From Nemopilema nomurai (taxonomy: Eukaryota; Cnidaria; Scyphozoa; Rhizostomeae; Rhizostomatidae), in assembly GCA_003864495.1 (NCBI GenBank), contig ML133475.1, positions 782,769 to 846,768 on the forward strand: 64,000 bases of DNA. Direction: 5' to 3'. Shown here piece by piece: positions 14,801 through 25,621 of this stretch. Made by a program: the position numbers and the translations under genes. The stretch's first letter is position 1. Each line of letters begins with the position of its first letter. The notes below the pieces were generated by a model. It searched no databases. It worked only from the letters and a program-made list of their open reading frames with translations, and was not told where the DNA came from.

Positions 14801-16984
14801 TACAAGGTACTGTTGATGAATTGAGTAGCATTAAACGAACTACTTTGGCATATTTCAGGGGGATATATTGAAGAGGGCATATATTAGGGGATATATTTTA
14901 GGGGGCTAATCTTTGAAGAACTTATCAGGACTGCGCCTATTTTGTCAAAAAGAAAGCGAATATATCACTATAGATCAGTGCCCCTTTTACTTATTCAAGC
15001 ATTTAGTCTATGCTTTGATTTGAGCTTCTGAGCTCCAATCCCACGTACTTGGTTTTGCGTTCTAGCTGTTCCAAGGATAGGATATCCTTTAGAAGCATTA
15101 TCAAACAGTTTGGTTATTGAATCAAAGGAATTTAGACAGCCATGGCAATCTACGAATCTGCTGGAGTTTTCTACATTGAATGAATGAAATGGCAAAAAAT
15201 CAATGCAAAATGCAAAAAAGTTAAATAACACCATAATGCTGAAATGACAAATACGTCTTGCAAAAATATTGCAACAGGACTCAATGATATTAGATACCCC
15301 TCTTCAAACGGTTCCCCATTTCCAAACAAATCTTGATCAATGAGCGTTTTGATGGTCAAAATCGAAGTTGCATTGTCATGGCCAAAATCGAGAAACTCCA
15401 TTGGAGATCAAGTCGGAAAGAAGCGGAAAACAACTTTACTAGTGGTTCCTTATGTCATTTGATCTTGACATGAATAAATCGCATTTTTATGAGCCTTCTA
15501 ACCGCCCTTTTTATCCACAAAGTATCGATAATTCTACAACAGCGAGGTCATCGCATTAAATGCGGCAGGCCATATATTCAACAATTTCAATACCGCTATT
15601 AGCAGTGGTTGCCAACAACAACAACGCCAGACCATTGTCACATTTGGCAACTGTTTTGCCAGTCTTCTGAATAACATTGATTCAAATTCGGCTCAGAACC
15701 ATAACAAGAGTTTCTTGTGTACATACAATAAGTAACTGATAGGTACCTTTCAAATGCCTAAAATATTTGCTAAAGTATTCGATATACGGGAGTAGTCGCT
15801 ATCAACAAAGGGGGCGGAACCATTTTTAAAATTTGCGTAAAAGTTTTAGACCCCTGCATGCAAACCAACAAGTTTCAATCTCCATCTTATTATCACCGAA
15901 AGTTTCAGACCCCTAACAGCAAAAAAAATTACTTCAATCTGCAACAATGTTATTGACAGACAAAAAAATGAATTTCAATTTTTTCTAAAAGAAACTGGTA
16001 CATGAATAATATTGAAATCTGCCAAAAATGTTTTGGACAACTGAGAGATAATAAATCTGTTTCCCACGATATTTTAGATGAAATTTTCCCACGATATTTC
16101 TTAAAAATTCAAACTTTTGTCAATTTACTTTCACACCCCAGCCCAAAATTAATCTAAAAATCCCACAATTGCTTCCACGCCGGTCCCTATAATCATAACT
16201 GTTTCCTAAAGGTATAGTGATTGTAAAAGCAGGGACCATAATAAGACTAATTAGAGGGACAGATCACCTGGCATATGTCTTCGACACTTATTCGCATTCT
16301 CTCGCATTTATTTGAGCTTGAAAACAAAAAGTCCCTTTCTCAAAAATCCTTACTTTGTCGAAGTGTAATTTAATTATCATGATAAATAGTGCTTCAAAAG
16401 GCACCGAATATCTATGCACCGAATAACTTATGCTTATCTAAAAATCCTATGATAATTCAAGTCCATATGTTATACTTTGATTTAAATCTTTTGCAAGGAG
16501 AGAGTTAGACTTTCGGCCATATGATCAAAATCAGTAGAGCAAATCGTGTTCCACGGCCTTGAGGTTTAGACCAGGTTTACTCCCAAATATTCGACGTTTA
16601 AGAGGTTGTAAATGAGGAACAGCTGAAAAATACTTGGGGATAGAAACAGAACAAGGGATAGTTCTGGTCGCAGAAAGCTTGCATGAACAGGTCGGTTTTG
16701 CTCGCCACGCTAGTTAACTCCGACAGCCACGCGTCCTAAAGATATCAAATTTCTGTGCCCATCGCTACACCGTTCGTTAGACTTTGAGAAATTCTGATTG
16801 ACGCATAACGAATAAAAGTACACTTACTAAAGCATACGAAACTTCTCTTCTTGCCAAATGCCTTGTGTTTGTTGAAAACTTTGGGCTTGAACTCATCTTC
16901 GTTTGCGAAAGCAGATAGGGCAATCTCGTCTGGATCAAGGTCCACAAGATCTTTGTACATCTCGTCATTTTGGTTAGCTGCCAT
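2871..16984 (-). CDS. Transmembrane channel-like (TMC) protein, 18 exons, 731 aa
   Basis: Exons in transcription order: 16984-16828, 14500-14345, 13447-13396, 12870-12801, 12623-12542, 11887-11712, 11265-11108, 10906-10759, 9491-9330, 8720-8560, 8009-7865, 6947-6847, 6519-6415, 6065-5990, 5605-5466, 4370-4245, 3656-3578, 2972-2871. They total 2196 nt with consistent phase at every junction. The N-terminal about 170 residues are acidic then basic, and cytosolic. Hydrophobic segments follow from about residue 175 (FLFLRWLFLLDLM). TMC hallmarks are the GKFGSGVLSYFLFLRW start of the membrane region, the FCSWDY loop, LLPAISITTLNIVLP, the CWETSVGVQLYQL signature near residue 492, and FDIARNVLSLIYSQALCW. 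The tail carries the family's KKIKLLKEQIAL and AGQDKKYYL helix. Length fits vertebrate TMC7 (about 720 aa). TMC proteins act as, or with, ion channels; some are mechanosensory. A loop with NTT sites precedes CWET. Two oddities: one GC donor after exon 14, and no CGPF motif between exons 15 and 16. The family call is sure; the paralogue (TMC7-like) is a guess. Confidence 0.95.
4048..4170. repeat. Dispersed repeat, copy 1 (matches 26614-26736)
   Basis: About 120 bp beginning GCGTATACAC and containing AAAACGAAGGGAC and AACGTTACTATGG. It is clearly similar in the same orientation to 26614-26736, with scattered substitutions and small indels. It lies in the TMC intron downstream of exon 16. No terminal repeats or coding content were recognised, so it is probably part of an unclassified interspersed repeat. 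Confidence 0.7.
5383..5450. repeat. 34-bp tandem duplication
   Basis: The unit starting GATCTCTTGGATCACATGAC occupies 5383-5416 and is repeated exactly at 5417-5450. It lies in the TMC intron, 16 bp beyond the donor of exon 15 (5605-5466). A perfect copy implies a recent local duplication. Confidence 0.9.
5648..5863. repeat. Interleaved direct repeats in a TMC intron
   Basis: Two modules are each present twice in the same order. A 29-bp module starting GAAAGGAGAACGAAG lies at 5648-5676 and 5751-5779. A second module, GTCATAGGCTCAC followed by TTTTTCCAGGGGG, lies at 5680-5713 and 5833-5863. The pattern is a partial duplication of a segment of about 100 bp that then diverged. It lies between TMC exons 14 and 15. 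Confidence 0.85.
9252..9301. repeat. Short 21-bp tandem repeat
   Basis: TGTCAATCAACAATCAACTT is repeated at a 21-bp spacing (9252, 9273, and a partial copy at 9294). It lies in the TMC intron just downstream of exon 9. It is small and probably neutral. Confidence 0.8.
10237..10690. mobile_element. MITE, PIF/Harbinger-like, with TTA target duplications
   Basis: The ends are inverted repeats: the left end GACCCCGTTTACACGAGACC matches the reverse complement of the right end with few mismatches over about 35 bp. The element is flanked by TTA on both sides (10234-10236 and 10691-10693), the 3-bp target duplication typical of the PIF/Harbinger superfamily. It is 454 bp and non-coding. Internal copies of the GTTTACACGAGACC motif are present in both orientations. 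It sits in the TMC intron between exons 8 and 9. The MITE call is strong; the superfamily rests on the duplication alone. Confidence 0.85.
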
Positions 16985-19780
16985 CTTCTCTCTAGTCGTT
17001 CAAAGACACGATAAAGTTCTTATATTATGTCATCGTTGCGATCGACGTATTCCTTGCTAGGTTGAAGTTCTGATTGATCAATACACTGGCAACAATCAAG
17101 CGGACGGTTACTAAGAATGTGCGGGCTCGCATAAGTTCCGCTTGATTGATGTGTATTTTACTTCCTTATTCATACAACTCCTCACTGCTTGTGTGACAGG
17201 AAATTCACTTCTCATTTTCTGGTAGCTGAAATTTGAGCTGCTTGCCCACGCGCGTGGTTTTTGTATAAAGGCTTTCGGTTACTGGCGTAGTGTTGAATAT
17301 AGGAAGTGTGTTTTCTTCGAAACAAACTCGTTGTAGATAACACTTGAACCCGAGGCCTTTACAGAAACCAGAGTGGAGCGGTGAATTCAACGAAATATCG
17401 TAAAATGTTGTAATTTCTGACCCTCAATGAAATTTTGGCAACAAGAAACATGATGTGGTAAATCATTTACATGAATGGGAAAGTTCCTTCTCCGCAAATT
17501 AAGCAAATGTTGTATAATTTTGCAATAGTCCTATTGCTCTCACTGTCTGAAAACAACAAGGCATTATCTCGTTGCAGTAGGCTCGATGTTTTTCATCAGT
17601 CACATGTAATAATAGTTTGTTTATGACCTGATAAACAAACAATGAAACAGAAACATCAGGATACACCAAAGTATATAAGGTTAATAATTGAAAAAATGAA
17701 ATCCTGCAGGCACATTTTAGCAGGTACTTTTACTAGTATTTGAACACACTGGCGAAATATCAATTCAATCTACATGTTCACTGTTAATGCGAAGTTCCTT
17801 TTGTCCTACGTTAGCAGGTGAATTTGCAAACGCAATCTTGTCCAAATGGCTATGGATGGTTAATGAAAAAGGTCATGTACACCCCCCCCCCCCCCATCCC
17901 AATATCCTCAACTTTCTAGAAGTCATATCTGATTGATGTGGCAAAAAAGAGACGAGATATACTCAACATTCGTTGCAAAATCTTGTCTTCTACAAACTAG
18001 AAACTTGTTCGACGAGTTGAAATTTACATGAAAAATAACAATGTTAAATAGTTCAAAATCTACGCTCATTAAAATTTGAACCGTTTTCAAAACAACTGAT
18101 TTAATCAGGTTGACTTAAATTATTTAACAGGGGCCCTGCACAACTACAATCCCGGACAATATTATGGAGACAATGTGCAATTCCTGCAATTTTCTACTTA
18201 AAAATTCCAATCCGTCCCCTCCCTTTCCCCCAAATCAATATCGGATTTGTGGTTCTATTATTTCACCTTCAAAATCATGCGTTAGAAATTAGAATGGGAA
18301 AGGGGGAGGTTAGTTTTTGAAGAAAAGATTTTGAAAATATAAGATTTCCTAATTACTTTAGTACTCTCTTGTGTAATTTTTACGCGATTCTCGGGGAGGC
18401 GGCTTCGCAATTGGCGATCAAATACCACCACCTCGGAATTTTGGTAACATAATCATGGCCCTCATAATTGCTAAAGCTTCTAACTCCCTGCTTGAATAAA
18501 TGGCGTCTATATGAGTATTTTCAACGGATTCGCAAATGAATATTTTTTGCTTTTTTACTTGATTTGGTGAGCCCCTATAATCAGAGTATTTACTAGGTTT
18601 CTGACCAAGTAACTTTACTATAAATGCAGTAACCTACAATGTTACTCTCATTTAATCTCGTCATGGTCGCATTGCCAAAATATATATTATCAATAGTATT
18701 TACTTTAATCTTACTTTATTTTCTCTAACTTAAATATAGTAACCATGGTATGTAATACCTATTTATAGGTTAATGTGCAATAAGAAATATATGGACAGAG
18801 TTACCTCTGGACAAATCAATAAATTCTTCTGATGTGCAAAACTTCATTTCTTTGCGTAAAAATAGGGTTGATTGTTGTTAGAAATGCTAATATTGTTCGA
18901 CGAGGATACAACTACAGTGTATGATATAATTATAAACGCGATACGGTATTTTAGGAATTTCTAAAGTTAACAACACATGGTTTAGATGGCTTATAACATG
19001 AACCTCTAACAATTCTTGCAATTATACGTTTTGTGGTGCATGCGAAGGACCAAAGCTAGATGAATTTGAAATTAATTTATAGTTTCATATATTATTAATC
19101 GCTGATAGATGATGAACTTCAAGTTGCATAGGCCTATTTCAGGTTGCTGATTTTCCTACATCTTTCGTTTCATTACCTCTAACTTTTTTTAAATAAGTTT
19201 CCATTTCCTTCTATGCGACTGTCCGGTTAATGTCATATGTCAGCTTCATCACTGTCACTAAAAAGAATTTTATCCTGCGTTTTGACCTTGTGTTTTTACA
19301 TTTTTTAAAAAGCCATGGCGATGATTTAGTCAAATGCAACTCATAAAATTATCAATCTCTTCTAGATACAGTCCTACACCACTACAATACACTAAAGGTA
19401 CGCCACTGGTCCCGAATCGCAATATTCTTTAAAATTCACATTTCTTGTTTTCGCTTCAAACCAATTCTTCATTTACTAGAGAAAATTATCTGCAAACTTA
19501 TTGGGCTTGAATCGTGACAGAAAACATGTAAATTTATGTTTAACACCCAATCGGGATCCGTTAAACTAGATACAATCAGCTGATTTTTCCTTAGCAACTA
19601 GAGGCCCGTTTCTATATGACGTCAGTTAATCTACGTAAGTTCATATGCTCACGAATTGAAAAGGTCTTTTTGATTGGTTAATTTGTTTCACGAGCTTTTC
19701 CAAATTAGTGGCCTCTTGTGTTTCATTTGGCATTGCCAAAGAAGGGTTGATTTCGAAATAAAACTTGTTATTCCTAAAAT
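16985..19780. other. Intergenic: TMC upstream region
   Basis: No gene could be supported. The part next to 16984 should contain the TMC promoter and 5' UTR, but no TATA box or initiator could be assigned. A run of 14 C residues lies at 17882-17895. The rest is AT-rich with only short chance frames, and the right edge runs into transposon remnants. Confidence 0.5.
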
Positions 19781-19783
19781 CAT

Positions 19784-21115
19784 AATGGGTAAGAAAAGTT
19801 TCAGACAAAGTGATGTTACGTTTGAGGTCGAAGAAAGAGAATTTTCAACAATTTAACCGCAGAACGAGCTCGCGCTGTAGTTGCGTCTGTATCTCGAAGG
19901 AACAGCACAGCAGAAATGTCTTCCATTGCTAAGAAACTCGGAGTATTTGGAGTTAACACGAACATCGATTCCTCAGTGAAGAGAGGTTGAAAAGCCAGAA
20001 GACTGCTACGTAATTGTACAGAAGGTTGCTGTAAATGAGTCGATACACTCACTCCTGTGCCCGATATGCAAAACTTCTGGACTAAATTTTGAAATTAAAA
20101 ATCAATACCGATGCGGATTTTCAGCAAATGGAGTTGTATTTTGCCCTACTTGCGAAACATCATGTGAAGGAAAATGATCATGTTGGAGCGTGTTTGAGGG
20201 GGCAAATCTCCAAACAAACCTTTTGATCTAAATATCAGGGCAACTCTAGCTTTCAGAGGTATTGGCAGTGGTTATTCTGCCATGAAGGAATGGGCTCACA
20301 TGGGTATCTATGCAGAGATACCCATGTGAATGCACAGACTAAGGTGTCAAAAGTTTGTTTAGAAGTTTTTAAAGACATTTCTCTGCAGACAAGGAAAGCA
20401 ATAGAAAAAGCATACAGTGAAATTGGTGTACCTCCCAATGATCAAAGTGCTCTTAATATTGGAGTATCATTTGGTCATGGCAGAAGCGTGGATTCACTTC
20501 ACGCAATGGGATAGGGTCAGTCATAGACCTGCTGACCGGATTATCCATAAATTTTGAAGTGCTCTCCAATTCCTGCTCCAAGTGTTAAGCCAAAGAAGGC
20601 CAGGGGGTTTTTGATGAAAAGCAAGATTTGTCCAGAGGGGTGTTTGAAGGCGCACGAATGCAAGAGGAAAGCCCCAAAGAAGATTGCAGCAAATGCAGAC
20701 CACACCCAACTTTAAAAAATGCGCACTTTTAGATATTTGTTTTTTTAGGGCCTGGTGTAAGGAACAAAATTACTTGGAGGCTTTGCCCAAAAGCTACCTT
20801 TGTTTGGAGAAAACAATGGAAACTGTAGTCATGTTGGCAATTTGCCCCTTTACAATGGGTGCGACATTCAAAGTTGTTCTTTGCCAAGCTCTGAGTCTCA
20901 CTCCTGGATCAGCTTTAGAACTGTCAGCAGCAAAAAAGACTAAGAAAGAATAAAAAAGGCAGAAATAGCTGTAAGAATAGAAACAATGAAGAAAAGAAAG
21001 AGCCTCAAGTATAAAAAGAAGACAACAGAGCAGAAGAGGAAAGTGCAAGATGGTGAAAGTATGCTGCCAGATAATATAATGAATAAGGATTGTCCATTAT
21101 ATGGCAAAAGGTAGT
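19784..21115 (+). pseudogene. Mutator-like transposase remnant
   Basis: Fragments of one protein appear in changing frames, in the order expected for the Mutator-like transposase family of animals. They are an N-terminal MGKKSFRQSD start, a zinc-ribbon-like cysteine region near 20060-20200 (CPICKTSG), ATLAFRGIGSGYSAMKEWA near 20230-20300, KVSKVCLEVFKDISLQTRKA near 20340-20400, a GHGRSVDSLHAMG segment, GSVIDLLTGLSINFEVLS near 20515-20570, and the C-terminal ALSLTPGSALELSAAKKTKK part with a lysine-rich tail to about 21100. At least four frameshifts or stops break it, and much of the region between SCSKC and the C-terminal part is missing. It cannot encode an active transposase. Confidence 0.75.
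20296..20329. repeat. Perfect 14-bp hairpin inside the Mutator remnant
   Basis: The arms TCACATGGGTATCT (20296-20309) and AGATACCCATGTGA (20316-20329) are exact reverse complements around a 6-nt loop. The hairpin coincides with the point where the transposase reading frame breaks. It probably arose by local inverted duplication. Confidence 0.85.
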
Positions 21116-21576
21116 AAATAATTACATGGTATGTGTTACTTCTAACTGAACATCAAGTAAAGTGACATTTCTATTGAAAAAACTTTAGAGTAAATTCTAG
21201 TTCTGCTACCTTTTGATACTTTAACCGGCATTTCCTAAGACCAATGATTTTAGAAAAATGGTAAAGTTGAAGGAAAATTTTACTCCCTGAACATACCAAA
21301 ACATGTTTACAAACCAGAAGATACCTTATACTTAAGAGAGTGCACAAAAGTGCCTTCTTTATCGATTTAGATCTGTTTTATCAATGGACTTGGAAGGAGG
21401 AGACGTATAGCCGAAAATCTTGAAAATTTGTAAAATTGTAAAAAAGGACAAAACTAGAAAATTGAAATTTAAAGAACTTTTGTTCACTCCTCAGGGTAAA
21501 ACAACTCTTTGATGTATCATTTTAGATTGTTTGTTCAATTGTAACAGAGAACAGCTTGCACTATCCCTTTAGTTCC

Positions 21577-21600
21577 TTATCCAGATGTACATCTGGATAA
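21577..21600. repeat. 24-bp perfect palindrome
   Basis: Positions 21577-21600 equal their own reverse complement, centred on ATGTACAT, with half-site TTATCCAGATGT. It lies about 240 bp upstream of the piggyBac N-terminal remnant. It could be a binding site for a dimeric protein or part of a transposon end; nothing in the sequence decides this. Confidence 0.8.
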
Positions 21601-21844
21601 GACCACGTGACCGATACCTCGGCAGAAAATATTCGATTTTGGAGCTCCAAGGCAACCTAGCCCCCTTAACTTATGCAAAAATTGCGTAAATATGATTGGA
21701 CAGTTAGAAAATCATACTTACTCTATTAATTTATGCGTTTTCTTCGTAAAAATTGCCCAGAAAACGTGGGCCTGTTCCGCCATCTTGTCCGAACTTGTTT
21801 GCGCGTGCCCTTGGTGTGGCTTGTTTTTCAAATTTGATTTTGAA

Positions 21845-23520
21845 ATGGATAATGAGAATGGACTTGGCTCAGAAGATGAATTTGAGATCGACTGTGCCTT
21901 ATTAAGTGGTAGATAGGTGGAGATTCAGTTTGTAGCACCCGAAATGGAAACAATCGATGAGCCAAGGCGAAGAAAGCCCCGCAGGAAGCGACAAAGAGAA
22001 GAGAATCTTGCAACTTGAGATCCCCAACGAGTCGGAAACTGGCAGAATGACAAGCTTTTTTCTGGACTTCTAGGGTCAATGTTCATTCCAACATTTTTTA
22101 GCTACTGTGCCATACTTGCTGCCCTACATTGTGTAAACCCTGAGACAGAGGACAAAAGTGATCCATTAGGAAAAATAAGGAGTGTTTATGACCATATGCG
22201 AAGTCGCTGCAAGGAACTCTTTACTCCTGGTTAAGTCCAAGGGGAGGTTCTTCTTCAAACAATATATAACGAATAAGCCAACTAAATGGGGTTTCAAACG
22301 CTGGGTTCTAGCTGATTCTGCTACAGGCTACAATTGGGATATGGTGGTTTATACTGGCAAAAGTAGGAAGGATGACTGGGATGATTTCACTGTTGTTGAT
22401 AATAGTTTTGAAGGGATAGAGAGAGGGCTTGGTAGATATAAGGCTTTTAGTGCTGGAAATCTCATCAACCAATTAGCTTCTAGAGTTGTTATTAATTTAA
22501 CAAAACCTTTGGTAAACAGGGGGTTGGTATTTTTTGTTGATAACTTTTGTTCTAGTGTTCCATTGTTCCAATATTTGATTTCAGTTGGTATAAATGCTGT
22601 TGGTACTGTAAGGGAAAACACTTCAGGTTTTGCTGATGTAATGAAAAATAGGCAGTCTTGGGGGAAGAAACTTGATAGAGGAACAGTAAGGTTTATAAGA
22701 ATTGGGGAAAACATAAATGATGTTTTGCTTGTACAATGGGTTGATAGGAATGTTTTCTATGTTCTTTCCACCTACCATTCTGCCAATGATTATGATTATT
22801 GTACAAGGAATACTAACGTTGATGGAAGTCATAAAAAGGTTAAGGTTTTGAGGCCTAAATGCATTTCGGACTATAACCAAGATATGAATGGTGTAGACGT
22901 GTCTGATCAGATGTACCCTATGTATTCTGTTCAATATAGGACCAAAAAGTTTTGGAAAACATTATTCTTTCATTTTATTGCTATTTGTGCTTGGAATGCA
23001 TATTTTTTGGAGAGAGCTTAGAAACCCAACCCCTGAGCAGAAAATGCCTGATAATTATTCTTTTCTTGATTTCAAAAAGGATTTAACACTTCAGCTTGCT
23101 AATGTTGAGCAGAAAGCCATTGGAGCAGAGCCAGAGGCCAGATCATTTGCAGATTTAGGTACTAGAGTATGTAATGTAGAGGACTTCATCTGCAAGGCAG
23201 CAGCTCATGCAATAGATAGTGCAAAGCAAAGATCAGCAACCATGAAGAAGGCAGTTAGTGAGAAGGAATTGTGGCAAAATAGGTTAGAGAGAGGTCATTT
23301 GCCAGTGAAGCTTGAGAAACATCATGTTTGTAAAGTTTGCTCAGTTATCAAGTCAGTGCCTGGCAAAGATAACAGTTATAGAGCAAGAACATCAACATTT
23401 GGCTATGTTGTATGTGATATTCCTTTATGTATTGGAGAAAGAAACTGCTTTTTCCTTTTCCATTCCCCAGAATTCGAGCAATACAAGGAAGCTTTCCTCA
23501 GTTATAGTCGTTATCGTTAA
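21845..23520 (+). pseudogene. piggyBac-family transposase, frameshifted
   Basis: An acidic N-terminal segment (MDNENGLGSEDEFEIDC) is followed, in broken frames, by DPLGKIRSVYDHMRSRCKEL near 22160-22220. The long frame 22182-23021 then carries the DDE core: KGRFFFKQYITNKPTKWGFK, FVDNFCSS (second catalytic Asp) and MNGVDVSDQ (third Asp plus following Asp). The segment that should carry the first catalytic Asp (family pattern SVDE) is deleted at the frameshift near 22230. A second frameshift near 23000 moves to the frame that continues to 23520. That part ends in the cysteine-rich domain (HHVCKVCS, then a second Cys cluster) used for binding transposon ends. Terminal inverted repeats with TTAA flanks were not identified. 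The copy is inactive. Confidence 0.9.
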
Positions 23521-24417
23521 ATTAGTTAGTGTATTTAGTAAATGCATGTAGAATAGATATAGAAAAGTCATGAAAAATTAACAAAAAAACATTTGAATCA
23601 AAATTACAATATTTTCCCATGAAGATTTTGTGGTTTTTACTTGTTTTCCTTCTCTTAAATAGTCTTGATCAAAGTTGCCCTCATCGAATTGAATTGAATT
23701 GTTTTCAACCCAGTGTTGCATAATAATTAATTAAAAATAAACTGATCAAGAAAAATAAGTGTACCAAGAGTATGGCCAATTCCATTATTAAAAGAAAAAA
23801 GTAGTTAAGTGTTTCATTTTTTGGAGATAATTGACCTTCATTAGAAAAGTTATTTTCTCTGATTTGTTATTATCACAATTGGATGCTAATTAATGCCCAT
23901 TAATATATAATTTACATAAAATCTAGCTATTGATGATTACTTGTGCAAAAGATCATTTAGTTATCTTTAAAAATCAATTTTTCCTGAATTCTTAGGTAAA
24001 GTAGATGAAAATCCTTAAATTCTGTCAATAACGAAAGGGCTAAGCAATGCATGTTTCCATTCATTACCGGTTACAATAACACTACAAATTATTTTTCTAA
24101 ATCAATTGATATTTTGTAAAAAAGACAAAGTTACTAACAGGACCCCAAATTTTAACAGTGTAGCACAAACAAATATTATAGAATTTGGACCAATAGCCTA
24201 CCTCCAATATGTCACAAAAATAAAATACAATGATGCTTATGAACTGATTAGGGCGATACATAAACGTATATATATATATTATAATTTATATATAATATAT
24301 GTATTTATATATTGCTTTGGGAAAAAACATTTTTGGAGACATTTTAGCGATTGGGAGCCACAATGTTCTTATAGACTTTATCCTTTAAAAAGTGCGTATT
24401 ATGCGGCATGTGTAAAA

Positions 24418-24920
24418 TTGTTGTATAGTGAGGCTCCTCCGCATAGCGTTGCATAATTACTATGCAATCGACACATGAGTTACTATTGCACCACTATTGC
24501 ATCGATTGCACCATGTAGAATTAACTGACTCTGATTGGACATTTATTTCATCATCTCTCTTTTTATTGGACATTTATTTCATCATCCTTATTTTCATTGG
24601 ACATTTTGCTATTGCACCATCTATTGTTTTGTATGTATAAAAATGTAGCTTGGCTGTAGACACATATATATATATACACAGACGCAGAGTTTTGAGAGAA
24701 GTAGAATTAGACGCCAGACGAGAAGTAAGACGCAAGAAAAGATTTAGCCGTGTTTCAAGGTCGTAAGTTTCTTTTAATTTACCTTTCGATTAACTCACGC
24801 AATTTATGTTAAATCGCCAGTGTAAGATGCAATCGATGCAATAGTGGTGCAATAGTAACTCATGTGTCGATTGCATAGTAATTATGCAACGCTATGCGGA
24901 GGAGCCTCACTATACAACAA
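24418..24920. mobile_element. Foldback/MITE element with perfect 93-bp inverted ends
   Basis: Positions 24418-24510 and 24828-24920 are exact reverse complements with no mismatch seen over 93 bp; the ends read TTGTTGTATAGTGAGG. The 317-bp interior has three spaced copies of TTGGACATTT, two of them extended as TTGGACATTTATTTCATCATC, then a TGTATAAAAATG stretch and a short TA run. There is no coding capacity. The target duplication is unclear, possibly AA. Perfect ends imply recent insertion or gene conversion. The superfamily is unknown. Confidence 0.88.
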
Positions 24921-25051
24921 AATGATACTAGAGTAGAAGGGTTAGAGAGTGGAATAAATACGTATGCGAGAATACTGGATGCAAGATGGTGCACAATTAA
25001 GGGTGAATAAACAAATAAATGGCGCAGAGAAAAATATAGAAGTGAGGCGCT

Positions 25052-25620
25052 TCAAAATGAGGCTGTGCGAATAACGGTTTTACAAAGGAAAAGATAGACT
25101 CTTTCATTAACCATTTGCACGTTTCTTATCGTTGCCTCGACTGCACGGCCTTCATTTGGAGAGAAAAATCGCTCAAATCTATTGTTGGCAAATTCTGCCA
25201 CCATGTGAGCCATGTCATTTATAAATGTGTTTGGTCTGTGGCGAAATCCACGCAAAATACCAAGATAATCCCTGGGCCTTTCGGAACGAAGCAAAAACTT
25301 TATTCCATGTTGGCATGCCACTGTTAGCCAGCCACCAGAGGACCCGAACATCTTTTTGAATATTTGATTACATTTAACATTGTTCTTTCCTGAGGCTGCC
25401 TTAATTGGATTGATGATGTCCCAATTTGATTCTTTTGACGAAACTCCCCAATCTCTAGCAATTACTCGTACTCTTTGAAGTCATTTCAAACAAAGTTTCC
25501 AGCAAAAGCTTCTCATACATTTCTCGACATTCCATCTCGATGGCATCCTTTTCAGAGTAAACTCGCATATACTCTGAGTTGTCAATGGCGTTGCCAGCCT
25601 AGCTTTCACCTTGATGAGCA
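25052..25620 (-). pseudogene. Broken HMGXB3-like multicopy gene fragment
   Basis: On the minus strand, one frame reads EYMRVYSEKDAIEMECREMY near 25590-25500. It is shifted against the next frame, RVRVIARDWGVSSKESNWDI, then KKMFGSSGGWLTVACQHG, PNTFINDMAHMVAEFAN and a tail to 25052. These blocks resemble an uncharacterised family annotated in animal genomes as HMG-domain-containing-3-like, often multicopy and associated with transposons. The frameshift near 25475 and the lack of upstream domains mark this as a decayed piece. It begins essentially at the ENDOV stop codon, so it may lie in the ENDOV 3' UTR. The family identification is from memory of the motif pattern. Confidence 0.55.
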
Positions 25621-25621
25621 T

